A stretch of DNA of 6,690 nt, taken from assembly GCA_964562375.1 (NCBI GenBank), contig CAZLSW010000120.1:1-6690 (forward strand), in the 5' to 3' direction. Under the pieces are notes generated by a model that saw only the letters and a program-made list of their open reading frames with translations, made no database searches and had not been told where the DNA came from. Origin of the DNA: JAJPXC01 sp964562375 (GTDB taxonomy: Bacteria > Bacteroidota > Bacteroidia > Bacteroidales > Muribaculaceae). Position 1 is the stretch's first letter, and the number at the start of each line of letters is the position of its first letter. Both the position numbers and the translations under genes were made by a program. Below, in pieces: positions 1-6,331 of this stretch.

Positions 1-52
1 ATCCCCACATTATCAAATAATTATGCCACTTTTTTATCCCGAACTGGGGTAA
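1..52. mobile_element. Possible end of an insertion sequence or other inserted element (unidentified)
   Basis: These bases are AT-rich and show no outer-membrane-factor peptide in any plus-strand frame; the two longer frames end in stops before base 60. The efflux-channel homology starts abruptly at about base 53. The minus strand stays open from the junction to the window edge (peptide like FILPQFGIKKWHNY), as might be seen near the end of a transposase gene, but I do not recognise the family. A stem-loop sits next to the junction. Insertion into the gene is the simplest reading. A deletion junction or an assembly artefact at a contig end would look the same. Confidence 0.35.
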
Positions 53-54
53 AA
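32..54. repeat. Stem-loop at the junction with the truncated efflux gene
   Basis: TTTTATCCC (32-40) can pair with GGGGTAAAA (46-54) around the loop GAACT. Eight of nine pairs are Watson-Crick and one is a G-T wobble. It lies exactly where the foreign-looking sequence meets the coding sequence. It could be a terminal or subterminal structure of a mobile element or a weak terminator. Function is inferred only from position. Confidence 0.45.
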
Positions 55-895
55 TGAACTGATAGTGGCCGAGAACCATATCAAGAGCCAAGAGCGAGTG
101 ACCCAAATCACTAAGGCTCGCCATGAGGCCGGACTAGCCTCGGGATTGGATGTCGACCAATCGCTGGTTGTACTCAACTCCACCCAAGCCTCCATCCCTC
201 AGCTTCGCAACGCGATCAACACCACGATCGCCTCCATTGCTGTTTTGGAAGGTGTATACCCCGACAGTCTATACTTGGAACTGTCGACAGCCCAGCCGCT
301 GCCCGATTACTCGCAGGTGGTGGCAACTGGTGTGCCTCTTGACTTGCTGCGGCGTCGCCCCGACGTGATTGAGGCCGAGAATCAATTAGCCGTCTATGCG
401 GCCGAGGTGGGTATCGCCAAGCGGGAGTTTCTGCCTACGCTTGCCATCGAGGGAGCCATCGGCACAAGCGCCCATTCGCTGAAGAAACTGTTCAACAAGC
501 AGAGTTTCACTTATACCGTAGCGCCTACGCTGACGTGGACCGTATTTGACGGATTTCAACGCTCCTACGCCCTGGCCAATGCCCGCGAGGAGATGCAGAT
601 AGGTATCGACGACTACAACCTCACTGTCCTCTCGGCTGTGCAGGAGGTGGACAACGCCATGGGCACCTATATGGCGGCCTTGGAGCGCATATCGCTGGTT
701 GACGAGGTGGTGAGAGATGCACAAAATGCTTTTGACAAGGCGATTGACCTGTACAAGAGCGGGTTGTCGCCGTTCTCCGACGTGATGACCTCGCAGATGA
801 ATCTCCTGGAATACGAGAACGAGCAGGTTGTAGCCCAAGGCTCGGCCCTGACAGCCTTGATCGACCTTTACCGCTCCTTAGGGGGAGGCTATTAA
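53..895 (+). pseudogene. 5'-truncated outer membrane efflux factor (OprM/TolC family)
   Basis: This is the C-terminal part of the outer-membrane channel of a tripartite RND pump. An ORF can start at GTG 65 (276 aa), but family-like sequence (ELIVAENHIKSQERV) already begins near 53-56, just after an in-frame TAA at 50-52. Residues 1-65 from GTG match the last helices of the first OEP repeat, including the segment RHEAGLASGLDVDQS. The second OEP repeat follows: the signature VPLDLLRRRPDVIEAENQL near 90-110, the TWTVFDG beta-strand region near 157-163, the DLYKSGLSPFSDVM segment near 228-241, and the usual ending LIDLYRSLGGGY. Family members run about 450-480 residues, so roughly 190 N-terminal residues are missing, including the signal peptide or lipobox and the first repeat. 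Any product could not be exported, so this is probably a pseudogene. It lies 90 bp upstream of the adaptor gene on the same strand, giving the order channel-adaptor-pump, whereas the Bacteroides bme operons run adaptor-pump-channel. Confidence 0.85.
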
Positions 896-933
896 TGGTT
901 AATGGTTAATGGTTAATGGTTAATGGTTAATGG
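892..933 (+). repeat. Tandem heptamer repeat, six perfect TTAATGG units
   Basis: TTAATGG is repeated six times without a mismatch (42 bp). The TAA stop of the channel gene falls inside the first unit, so copy-number change would not alter that protein but would alter the distance to the adaptor gene. A 7-bp unit with perfect copies is prone to replication slippage. The tract ends 52 bp before the adaptor ATG. A regulatory effect is possible but not shown by the sequence. Confidence 0.95.
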
Positions 934-985
934 CTTGGTTTAAGGAGTTAAAGATTTAAAGATTTATAAGAAAATATTACACGAT

Positions 986-2143
986 ATGAAACGCATTTCT
1001 TTACCCGTGATAGTGCTGCTGGCATGGCTGATCTCATTGCTGCTCCCCGGTTGCAAGAGCCACAAGAAAGAGGCTGTGGAAGAGATTCCCACGGTGGACG
1101 TAGCCCTTCCCGAGGTCGACTCGGTGACGCTCCACAAGGAGTACCCGGGCACGTTGTCGGCGCATGAGATGGTCGACCTTGTGGCCCGTGTGGATGGTTA
1201 CTTGCGCACACAAAATTATCAGGCTGGCCAAGCGGTAGCGGCCGGCCAAGTGTTGTTCACCATCGAGGATTCCAAGTACCGCGACGCTGTGGCGCAGGCT
1301 CAGGCCGAGTTGGCCACAGCCAAGAGCGCTTACGCTTACGCCTCCGACCATTACGCGGCCGTAAAGAAAGCCTTGGAGAGCGACGCAGTGAGCCAAATGG
1401 AAGTGACCCAAGCCGAGAGCAACATGAACCAGAGCGCAGCCTCTATCCGTAACGCCCAAGCGGCCCTGCAATCGGCGCAGACGTCACTGGGCTACTGCGT
1501 GGTGCGCGCCCCGTTTGCGGGCAAGGTCACCAAGTCGCCATATTCGCCTGGGGCCTTCCTCGCTGGAGCGGCCTCCCCGGTGGTGCTGGCCACGATTTAC
1601 GATGACGATTATCTCTATGCCTACTTTGCCATCGACGACGGCATGTACCTGCAGATGGTGAACGCCAAGGGTGGCCGTATCGACAAGGTGAGCTACGACA
1701 GTATCCGCGTCACATTCTCGGAGGAGCTGCCACATAAATATTATGGCAACCTCAATTATATGGCCCCTGAGATCGATTCGTCCACGGGTACGATGAAATT
1801 GCGTGTAAGGCTGGACAACCCTTATGGGGAATTGAAGGACGGCATGTACGCCAAAATCGCCCTGCCTTACGCTGTTGACCCTAAGGCGATACTGGTAAAG
1901 GACGCCTCGATTTCCACCGACCAATTGGGCAAGTATCTCTATATAGTGAACGACTCCAACAAGGTGGTGTATACGCCTATAGAGGTAGGCGAACTGGTCA
2001 ACGACTCCCTGCGCATCGTCACCAAGGGCATCACCGCCAAGGACCGTTACGTCACCAAGGCCCTCTTGAAAGTAAGGAACGGAATGGAAGTCCATCCCAA
2101 AATCTCAGGCCCCCCAACCCCCGAAACGGGGGCTTCAAAATAG
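986..2143 (+). CDS. RND efflux periplasmic adaptor lipoprotein (HlyD/AcrA family)
   Basis: The protein has 385 aa, a normal length for an AcrA/MexA-type membrane fusion protein, which bridges the inner-membrane RND pump and the outer-membrane channel in the periplasm. An N-terminal hydrophobic stretch (6-21) ends in LLPGC with Cys23 as likely lipidation site. The following KSHKK lacks an acidic surface-export signal, so it should stay on the periplasmic side of the inner membrane. The barrel-sandwich (lipoyl-like) halves lie near 61-94 (VARVDGYLRTQNYQAGQAV) and 170-205 (VVRAPFAGKV). Between them is an Ala/Gln-rich alpha-helical hairpin at 95-168. The beta-barrel covers about 206-295 with the family motif DSSTGTMKLRVRLDNPYGEL near 264-283, followed by the membrane-proximal domain to about 372. 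The start ATG 986 is chosen because it opens directly into the signal sequence. No strong ribosome binding site is near; an AAGGAG lies about 40 bp upstream, too far to act. It probably shares a transcript with the pump downstream. Confidence 0.96.
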   Translation: MKRISLPVIVLLAWLISLLLPGCKSHKKEAVEEIPTVDVALPEVDSVTLHKEYPGTLSAHEMVDLVARVDGYLRTQNYQAGQAVAAGQVLFTIEDSKYRDAVAQAQAELATAKSAYAYASDHYAAVKKALESDAVSQMEVTQAESNMNQSAASIRNAQAALQSAQTSLGYCVVRAPFAGKVTKSPYSPGAFLAGAASPVVLATIYDDDYLYAYFAIDDGMYLQMVNAKGGRIDKVSYDSIRVTFSEELPHKYYGNLNYMAPEIDSSTGTMKLRVRLDNPYGELKDGMYAKIALPYAVDPKAILVKDASISTDQLGKYLYIVNDSNKVVYTPIEVGELVNDSLRIVTKGITAKDRYVTKALLKVRNGMEVHPKISGPPTPETGASK

Positions 2144-2172
2144 CCATGTAGCTCCTTCCCACCTTTAATTCT

Positions 2173-2186
2173 AATTCCTTTAATTC
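2173..2186 (+). repeat. 14-bp direct repeat, left copy
   Basis: AATTCCTTTAATTC here is identical to 2434-2447. The two copies lie outside the inverted repeat at 2203-2412, 16 bp and 21 bp from its ends. They are therefore not a classical target duplication abutting the element, but they do bracket it. The motif is low-complexity, so shared composition may contribute. Confidence 0.7.
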
Positions 2187-2253
2187 AACTTTTTCAAGTT
2201 TTGAAACCACGAATTCACACTAATGAACACCAACACGTTAACAGGAATTATAA

Positions 2254-2285
2254 TAAATTTAATAGAGCTTACGCTCTTGAATTTA
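2254..2285. repeat. Internal hairpin in the intergenic element
   Basis: AGAGC (2264-2268) pairs with GCTCT (2273-2277) around TTAC. TAAATT (2254-2259) pairs with AATTTA (2280-2285) further out, across an unequal internal loop. It lies inside the 210-bp inverted-repeat element and has no downstream T-run, so it is not an obvious terminator. Confidence 0.6.
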
Positions 2286-2328
2286 CACTAATGCTTATAG
2301 ATTTTCATTATGGAAATTCGTGTTAATT

Positions 2329-2343
2329 CTTTGCGCAGCAAAG
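2329..2343. repeat. Short perfect hairpin in the intergenic element
   Basis: CTTTGC (2329-2334) and GCAAAG (2338-2343) form a six-pair stem around GCA. It lies in the middle of the adaptor-pump spacer. A role in transcript processing or partial termination is possible but only inferred. Confidence 0.55.
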
Positions 2344-2433
2344 CTTAATTCTTGAATGATAATATAAGTTTAATCGCTGAATTAGTGAAAATTAGTGTTT
2401 ATTCGTGGTTTCTTGGATAACCTACGAAACTTG

Positions 2434-2447
2434 AATTCCTTTAATTC
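2434..2447 (+). repeat. 14-bp direct repeat, right copy
   Basis: Identical to AATTCCTTTAATTC at 2173-2186. This copy ends 32 bp before the pump start codon. With the left copy it frames the inverted-repeat element; recombination between the copies would remove the element and shorten the spacer by 261 bp. Confidence 0.7.
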
Positions 2448-2479
2448 TTTCCTCCTTTAAATCACTAACAGGTCATCAT

Positions 2480-5400
2480 ATGTTTAGTAAATTTTTTATC
2501 GACCGACCGATTTTCGCCACCGTGATCGCCATCCTGATGGTGCTCGTGGGATTGCTCACGGTGAAATCGCTTCCGGTCGCCCAATATCCCGACATCACCC
2601 CACCGACGGTGCAGGTGATGGCCACTTACCCGGGTGCCGACGCCCAGACGGTAGCTGAAACCGTAGGTGTCCCTATCGAGGAGCAGGTCAACGGTGTCGA
2701 CGGCATGATGTACATGAGTTCGTCATCCAGCTCCGACGGAAGCTATAACTTGACGATCACTTTTGAAGTAGGCACCGACCTGGATATGGCAACGGTAAAG
2801 GTGCAGAACCGCGTGGCCCTGGCTGAAGCCGAACTCCCCTCGTCGGTAAAGCAACAAGGCGTGCAGGTAGCATCTCGTTCAACCAACATCATCCAGTTTA
2901 TCGCCCTCGAGGGTGACGACACGGGCCGTTACGACGCTCTCTACCTCACCAACTACGCCAAGCTGAACATCGTCGATGAGTTGTCGCGACTCCCAGGCGT
3001 GGGCGATGTGGGTGCTTTCGGTGCTGGCGAGTACTCGATGCGTATATGGCTCGACCCCGAGAAGATGCGCGTGCGTGGCCTCTCTCCCGCCGATGTCATG
3101 GCTGCCATTGAATCCCAGAATATAGCAGTATCGGCCGGTAGCGTAGGAGCCGCTCCCACGACCCAAAAGGAGGAGTTCCAATTCACGCTTACCTCGGCTG
3201 GCCGACTGAAATCCACCGACCAATTCGGCAATATCATCCTGCGCACCGACGCCGACGGCTCCATCCTGCGCTTGAGCGACGTTGCCCGCATCGACCTTGG
3301 TTCGGAAAGCTACGGCATGGTGTCGACAGTCACCAACAAGGAGGCTGGCCTTATTGGCGTTTATCAAACCCCTGGCGCCAACGCTCTGAAGGTAGCCAAC
3401 GAGGTAAAGGCCAAGATGAAAGAGCTGGAGCCTTACTTCCCCCCGGGCGTACACTACCGCATCATCATGGATACCACCACATTTGTCACGGCATCAATCG
3501 ACGAGGTGCTGGTGACATTCGTGGAGACAACCCTGATTGTGATGGTTGTGATCCTGATCTTCCTCCAAGGCTGGCGAGCCACGATTATCCCTATGTTGAC
3601 CATCCCGGTGTCGTTGATCGCCACATTCGCGGTGATGAAGCTGATGGGCTTCTCGCTGAACACCTTGACGCTCTTCGGCCTTGTGCTTGCGATTGCCATT
3701 GTGGTGGACGACGCCATTGTGGTGGTGGAGGACTGCGCGCGTATTGTGGATAAGGGGGAGATGTCGCCGCGCCAAGCCGCCGAAAAGGCCATGCAGGAGT
3801 TGCAGGGGCCTGTGGTGGGCGAGGTATTGGTGTTGCTCTCGGTGTTCATTCCCACGGCGTTCATCTCGGGTATCACGGGTGAGCTGTACAAGCAATTTGC
3901 CTTGACTATCGCCGTGTCGACCGCGTTCTCGGGCTTCAATGCCTTGACCTTCACCCCTGCGATGTGCGCCTTGTTCCTGCGCCCCGTTGGTCAGGCAAAA
4001 TTCTGCTTATATCGTTGGTTTAACAAGGGTTACGACTCCACATTGGCCTTCTACTGCAAGATAGTGGGCAAATTCTTGAAGAAACCGTGGGTGGCCATCG
4101 GCATCTACCTTGGGTTGTGTATCCTGGCGTTCTACGGCTTCGCCAAGTGGCCCACGAGCTACATTCCCGAGGAGGATATGGGCGACTTTATGGTGTCGGT
4201 ACAGCTTCCCACAGGCGCTTCGGTTGACCGCACCGAGGCGGTGATGGCCGACCTTTGCGACCAGATTAAGGAGCTGCCGGGCGTTGAAAATGTGATTACT
4301 ATCACCGGCATGTCGTTCATGGCCGGTGGCAACGGTAGCAACTTGGGATCAATGTTCGTCGTGCTTAAGCCTTGGAAGGACCGCAAGGCCAAGGGCGAAA
4401 GCGCCGAGGCGTTGGTCGACAAGGTTAACGAATTGGGTGCCAGGGTACAGGAGGCGATAGTCTTTGCCCTCAACCCGCCAGCTATCTCAGGTTTAGGTCT
4501 TACCGCGGGCTTGCAGATGCAGCTATTGGATATCAACAACCTTGGAGCCAAGGAGATGGCACAGGCAATCCAAGAGCTACAGGATGCAGTAAAGGACGAT
4601 CCGTCGATCAAATCACTCACCTCGCTCTACGAGGGCGAAGTGCCTCAATACAACCTCAAGATCGACCGCGACAAGGTGGAGATGTTAGGGGTGCCGCTCA
4701 GCTCGGTGTTCTCTGCCCTGTCGGCCTATATGGGCGGGAGCTATGTGAACGACTTTGTGGAGTTTGGCCGAGTGTATGAGGTGCAGGTGGGAGCCGAAGC
4801 CGTCGCCCGTGGTCAAGTTGACGACGTGCTGAAGTTGAGCGTGCCCAACACTCAGGGCGAGATGGTACCCTTCGCAGCGTTCACCACAGTCGAGCCTTCG
4901 CTGGGTCAACCCACAGTCGACCGTTACAATATGTACAACACAGCCTCGGTCACCGCGACGGTCAACCATGGCGTAAGCTCGTCGACCGGTATCCAGGCTA
5001 TGGAGGCTTTGGTCTCCAAGGTGCTGGGTAGCAACTACTCCTACGCGTGGACCGGTGAGGCTTATCAGGAGACCAAGTCGGGTACGACAATAACACTGGT
5101 GCTGTTGTTCGCCGTAATCATCACCATCCTGGTACTGGCTGCGCAGTATGAGAGCTGGACCGACCCTATCGCGGTGGTGATTTCAATGCCTACGGCCATT
5201 CTTGGCACCGTTATCGGGTGTATCTTCATGAGCCAGAGTATATCGATTTACACCCAGATCGGTATCATCCTGCTGCTTGGATTGTCGGCCAAGAACGCCA
5301 TCTTGATCGTAGAGTACGCCGTCGACTTCCGCAAGACGGGTATGGACATCGCCCAAGCGGCGTTGAACGCGGGCAAGATACGTTTCCGACCGATTATGAT

Positions 5401-5665
5401 GACGGCATTGGCGTTCGTGTTCGGTGTGATGCCTATGTTGTTCGCTACTGGCGCAGGCGCCGGGTCGCGTATCTCGTTGGGCACGGCGGTAGTGTTCGGA
5501 ATGGCAGTCAACGCGATTGTTGGCACGCTGTTCGTCCCCAACTTCTGGGAGTTGCTGGAGCGATTCCGCGAAAACAAGCTCAGCAAGCTCTTCGCGGCGG
5601 CCGACCAGGTGGGGGGCAAGACCGAATCCAATACCGCTCCACCACCCTCGAGCGATTCGGTATAA
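2480..5665 (+). CDS. RND multidrug efflux pump, HAE1 family (AcrB/MexB/BmeB-like)
   Basis: At 1061 aa this is a full-length inner-membrane proton/substrate antiporter, the energy-coupling subunit of the tripartite pump. It opens with the canonical FSKFFIDRPIFATVIAILM and TM1 (about 9-29), followed by the first large periplasmic loop beginning LPVAQYPDITPPTVQV. TM2-TM6 follow, then TM7 near 536-556, a second periplasmic loop, and TM8-TM12 from about 870. The proton-relay residues are all present: Asp410 and Asp411 in VVDDAIVVVED (AcrB D407/D408), Lys938 in LSAKNAILIVEY (AcrB K940) and Arg970 in RFRPIMMT (AcrB R971). Phe140 and Phe180 match AcrB binding-pocket Phe136 and Phe178 by motif context, consistent with hydrophobic drug-like substrates rather than metals; the actual substrate cannot be read. 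The C-terminus ends in a short Pro/Ser tail. ATG 2480 fits the family start; only a weak AACAGG-like site precedes it. It lies downstream of its adaptor across a 336-bp spacer and appears intact. Confidence 0.97.
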   Translation: MFSKFFIDRPIFATVIAILMVLVGLLTVKSLPVAQYPDITPPTVQVMATYPGADAQTVAETVGVPIEEQVNGVDGMMYMSSSSSSDGSYNLTITFEVGTDLDMATVKVQNRVALAEAELPSSVKQQGVQVASRSTNIIQFIALEGDDTGRYDALYLTNYAKLNIVDELSRLPGVGDVGAFGAGEYSMRIWLDPEKMRVRGLSPADVMAAIESQNIAVSAGSVGAAPTTQKEEFQFTLTSAGRLKSTDQFGNIILRTDADGSILRLSDVARIDLGSESYGMVSTVTNKEAGLIGVYQTPGANALKVANEVKAKMKELEPYFPPGVHYRIIMDTTTFVTASIDEVLVTFVETTLIVMVVILIFLQGWRATIIPMLTIPVSLIATFAVMKLMGFSLNTLTLFGLVLAIAIVVDDAIVVVEDCARIVDKGEMSPRQAAEKAMQELQGPVVGEVLVLLSVFIPTAFISGITGELYKQFALTIAVSTAFSGFNALTFTPAMCALFLRPVGQAKFCLYRWFNKGYDSTLAFYCKIVGKFLKKPWVAIGIYLGLCILAFYGFAKWPTSYIPEEDMGDFMVSVQLPTGASVDRTEAVMADLCDQIKELPGVENVITITGMSFMAGGNGSNLGSMFVVLKPWKDRKAKGESAEALVDKVNELGARVQEAIVFALNPPAISGLGLTAGLQMQLLDINNLGAKEMAQAIQELQDAVKDDPSIKSLTSLYEGEVPQYNLKIDRDKVEMLGVPLSSVFSALSAYMGGSYVNDFVEFGRVYEVQVGAEAVARGQVDDVLKLSVPNTQGEMVPFAAFTTVEPSLGQPTVDRYNMYNTASVTATVNHGVSSSTGIQAMEALVSKVLGSNYSYAWTGEAYQETKSGTTITLVLLFAVIITILVLAAQYESWTDPIAVVISMPTAILGTVIGCIFMSQSISIYTQIGIILLLGLSAKNAILIVEYAVDFRKTGMDIAQAALNAGKIRFRPIMMTALAFVFGVMPMLFATGAGAGSRISLGTAVVFGMAVNAIVGTLFVPNFWELLERFRENKLSKLFAAADQVGGKTESNTAPPPSSDSV

Positions 5666-5683
5666 TTCAAGAGTAAAGATGGA

Positions 5684-5768
5684 GTGAACTCAGTGAACTC
5701 TGAACTGAACGGTTAAATTACTGTATATCAAGCAATAAAGTGTACAGTTCACAGTTCACACAGTTCAC
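5684..5768. repeat. 85-bp palindromic element, copy 1
   Basis: Left arm 5684-5710 (begins GTGAACTCAGTGAACT) and right arm 5742-5768 (ends CACACAGTTCAC) are complementary at 23 of 27 positions, around a 31-bp AT-rich loop. Each arm is itself built from iterated GTGAACT. The element starts 18 bp after the pump stop codon, so its transcript could fold into a strong hairpin and stabilise the 3' end or end transcription. A second copy of exactly equal length and the same orientation lies at 6151-6235. Confidence 0.9.
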
Positions 5769-5772
5769 CCCT

Positions 5773-5943
5773 TCATTGCTTTAGCCAATTAGTAAGCGTT
5801 GAGTAGGGGAGTGGTGAGTGGCCACCGCGGCGAACCGCGGGGCACGGTGGCTGCTGAGTTGTGAGGAAATGATACCATGGCAAAGGGTTAAGCAATGAAA
5901 CGATATCGGTCAGCTGCAAACCCACTGATTGTCCTTGACCCAT
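5773..5943 (-). CDS. Doubtful 56-codon ORF, unknown
   Basis: On the minus strand an ATG at 5943 opens 56 codons to TGA at 5773. The peptide begins MGQGQSVGLQLTDIVSLLN and ends TLTNWLKQ. An in-frame stop lies two codons before the ATG. I recognise no family, signal sequence or ribosome binding site, and a GC-rich hairpin (5821-5851) falls inside it, giving the CPAVRRGGH part. A TAACTTTG box (6069-6076) lies upstream but with a poorly placed partner element. Chance is the likelier explanation; it is listed because it fills most of the space between the two palindromic repeats. Confidence 0.15.
   Translation of the reverse strand: MGQGQSVGLQLTDIVSLLNPLPWYHFLTTQQPPCPAVRRGGHSPLPYSTLTNWLKQ
5821..5851. 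repeat. GC-rich stem-loop
   Basis: GCCAC (5821-5825) can pair with GTGGC (5847-5851), and CGCGG (5826-5830) with CCGCG (5835-5839), around a CGAA loop. A 7-base bulge lies on the 3' side. This much GC pairing stands out from the AT-rich surroundings. No T-run follows on either strand, so it is not a standard terminator; a structured RNA is possible. Confidence 0.6.
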
Positions 5944-5999
5944 GCTTCACTCTTGATTGTATAACCAAGTGTAAATGAGTATCAGTTTACAATATATCT

Positions 6000-6050
6000 C
6001 CCCCCTCCTGTCCTCTTATTTTTTCTCTTGGGGGCAGGGTGTGTGGGGGG
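6000..6050. repeat. C-run/G-run stem-loop with T-rich loop
   Basis: CCCCCC (6000-6005) can pair with GGGGGG (6045-6050), and CCTGTCC (6007-6013) with GGGCAGG (6032-6038, one G-T wobble). The loop is 18 bases and T-rich. The two stems are separated by an unequal internal loop (one base against six). It lies in the gene-free region between the two palindromic repeats. Function unknown. Confidence 0.5.
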
Positions 6051-6150
6051 TTATGGCAAGTCTCAATGCAAAGTTAGCGCGTCGTCAAGGGGCAACGTAT
6101 GTCATTTTTACCATCTGTCCCTAAAATTATTTCGCAGGGGGGGAAGGGGA

Positions 6151-6235
6151 GTGAACTCAGTGAACTGTGAACTGAACACTTTAAGTGCTGAAACACAACT
6201 GGTTAGGCGTACAGTTCGGAGTTCACACAGTTCAC
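6151..6235. repeat. 85-bp palindromic element, copy 2
   Basis: Left arm 6151-6177 differs from copy 1 at only one of 27 positions. Right arm 6209-6235 differs at two of 27. The 31-bp loops share only about half their bases. Within the copy the arms are complementary at 22 of 27 positions. Conserved arms with a diverged loop of fixed length resemble a REPIN-like or MITE-like repeat unit. A run of seven G and a run of four G lie just before it (6137-6149). Confidence 0.9.
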
Positions 6236-6331
6236 TTTCTCGTTTCTGGTGTGCGGTTGTTTCGTGATGGGGTAGTCCTTCGACTGGGATTATTTGTGAG
6301 GGCTTGTGTTTTAACTTAAAAAGCGTTGAGG

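Larger units (their letters stand above)
2203..2412. repeat. Inverted-repeat-bounded intergenic element (about 210 bp)
   Basis: The left arm 2203-2224 and right arm 2391-2412 are 22 bp each and complementary at 20 positions; the outer 12 bp (GAAACCACGAAT / ATTCGTGGTTTC) are perfect. Motifs of the CCACGAAT / CACTAAT type occur several more times inside, in both orientations. The layout resembles a non-coding palindromic repeat or a MITE-like insertion. No coding capacity is visible. The core CCACGAATAAA also occurs once upstream of the regulator gene (6623-6633). Confidence 0.75.
2144..2479. other. Repeat-filled spacer between adaptor and pump genes
   Basis: This 336-bp AT-rich stretch has no plausible ORF on either strand. 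Adaptor and pump genes of RND operons normally sit within tens of bases of each other, so the gap is unusual. It holds a long imperfect inverted repeat (2203-2412), smaller hairpins at 2254-2285 and 2329-2343, further partial copies of the same motifs (GAATTCACACTAATG at 2211, GAATTTACACTAATG at 2279, ATTAGTG at 2381 and 2391), and a direct repeat at both ends. I see no clear TAnnTTTG promoter in it. Confidence 0.8.
5666..6331. other. Gene-poor spacer with paired palindromic elements
   Basis: No convincing protein gene is visible in these 666 bp. It holds two 85-bp palindromic repeats (5684-5768 and 6151-6235), a GC-rich stem-loop at 5821-5851, a C-run/G-run stem-loop at 6000-6050, a small inverted repeat TGTAAA/TTTACA at 5970-5991, and a weak minus-strand ORF at 5773-5943. 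The 96 bp between the second repeat and the regulator gene show only a short palindrome TTTTAA-C-TTAAAA near 6310-6322. The pump and regulator genes converge on this region, so terminators are expected here, but no textbook terminator with a T-tail is seen. Confidence 0.7.

Noticed and set aside
386..838. Long minus-strand ORF inside the channel gene
   Set aside because: Shadow of the coding strand; the peptide is His/Arg/Val-rich and unlike a known family.
1034..2095. Minus-strand ORFs inside the adaptor gene
   Set aside because: They overlap a clearly recognised gene entirely and show antisense composition.
2879..5670. Several ORFs in other frames within the pump gene, including 5218-5676 on the plus strand
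   Set aside because: All lie within the recognised RND frame, with no family features of their own.
6069..6095. Minus-strand promoter TAACTTTG with upstream TTG
   Set aside because: The spacing of 16 bases is shorter than the usual 19-21 for Bacteroides promoters and no clear gene follows; kept only as a hint.
5684..6235. CRISPR-like array from the repeated GTGAACT motif
   Set aside because: Only two units, each palindromic, 382 bp apart, with no regular spacers and no cas genes.
6028..6267. 79-codon plus-strand ORF starting at TTG
   Set aside because: It runs through the G-run stem-loop and the second palindromic repeat; its peptide is an artefact of those repeats.
5793..6330. Shared AAGCGTTGAG at 5794 and 6320 as attachment sites
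   Set aside because: Ten bases only, no integrase and no other boundary feature; chance is likely.
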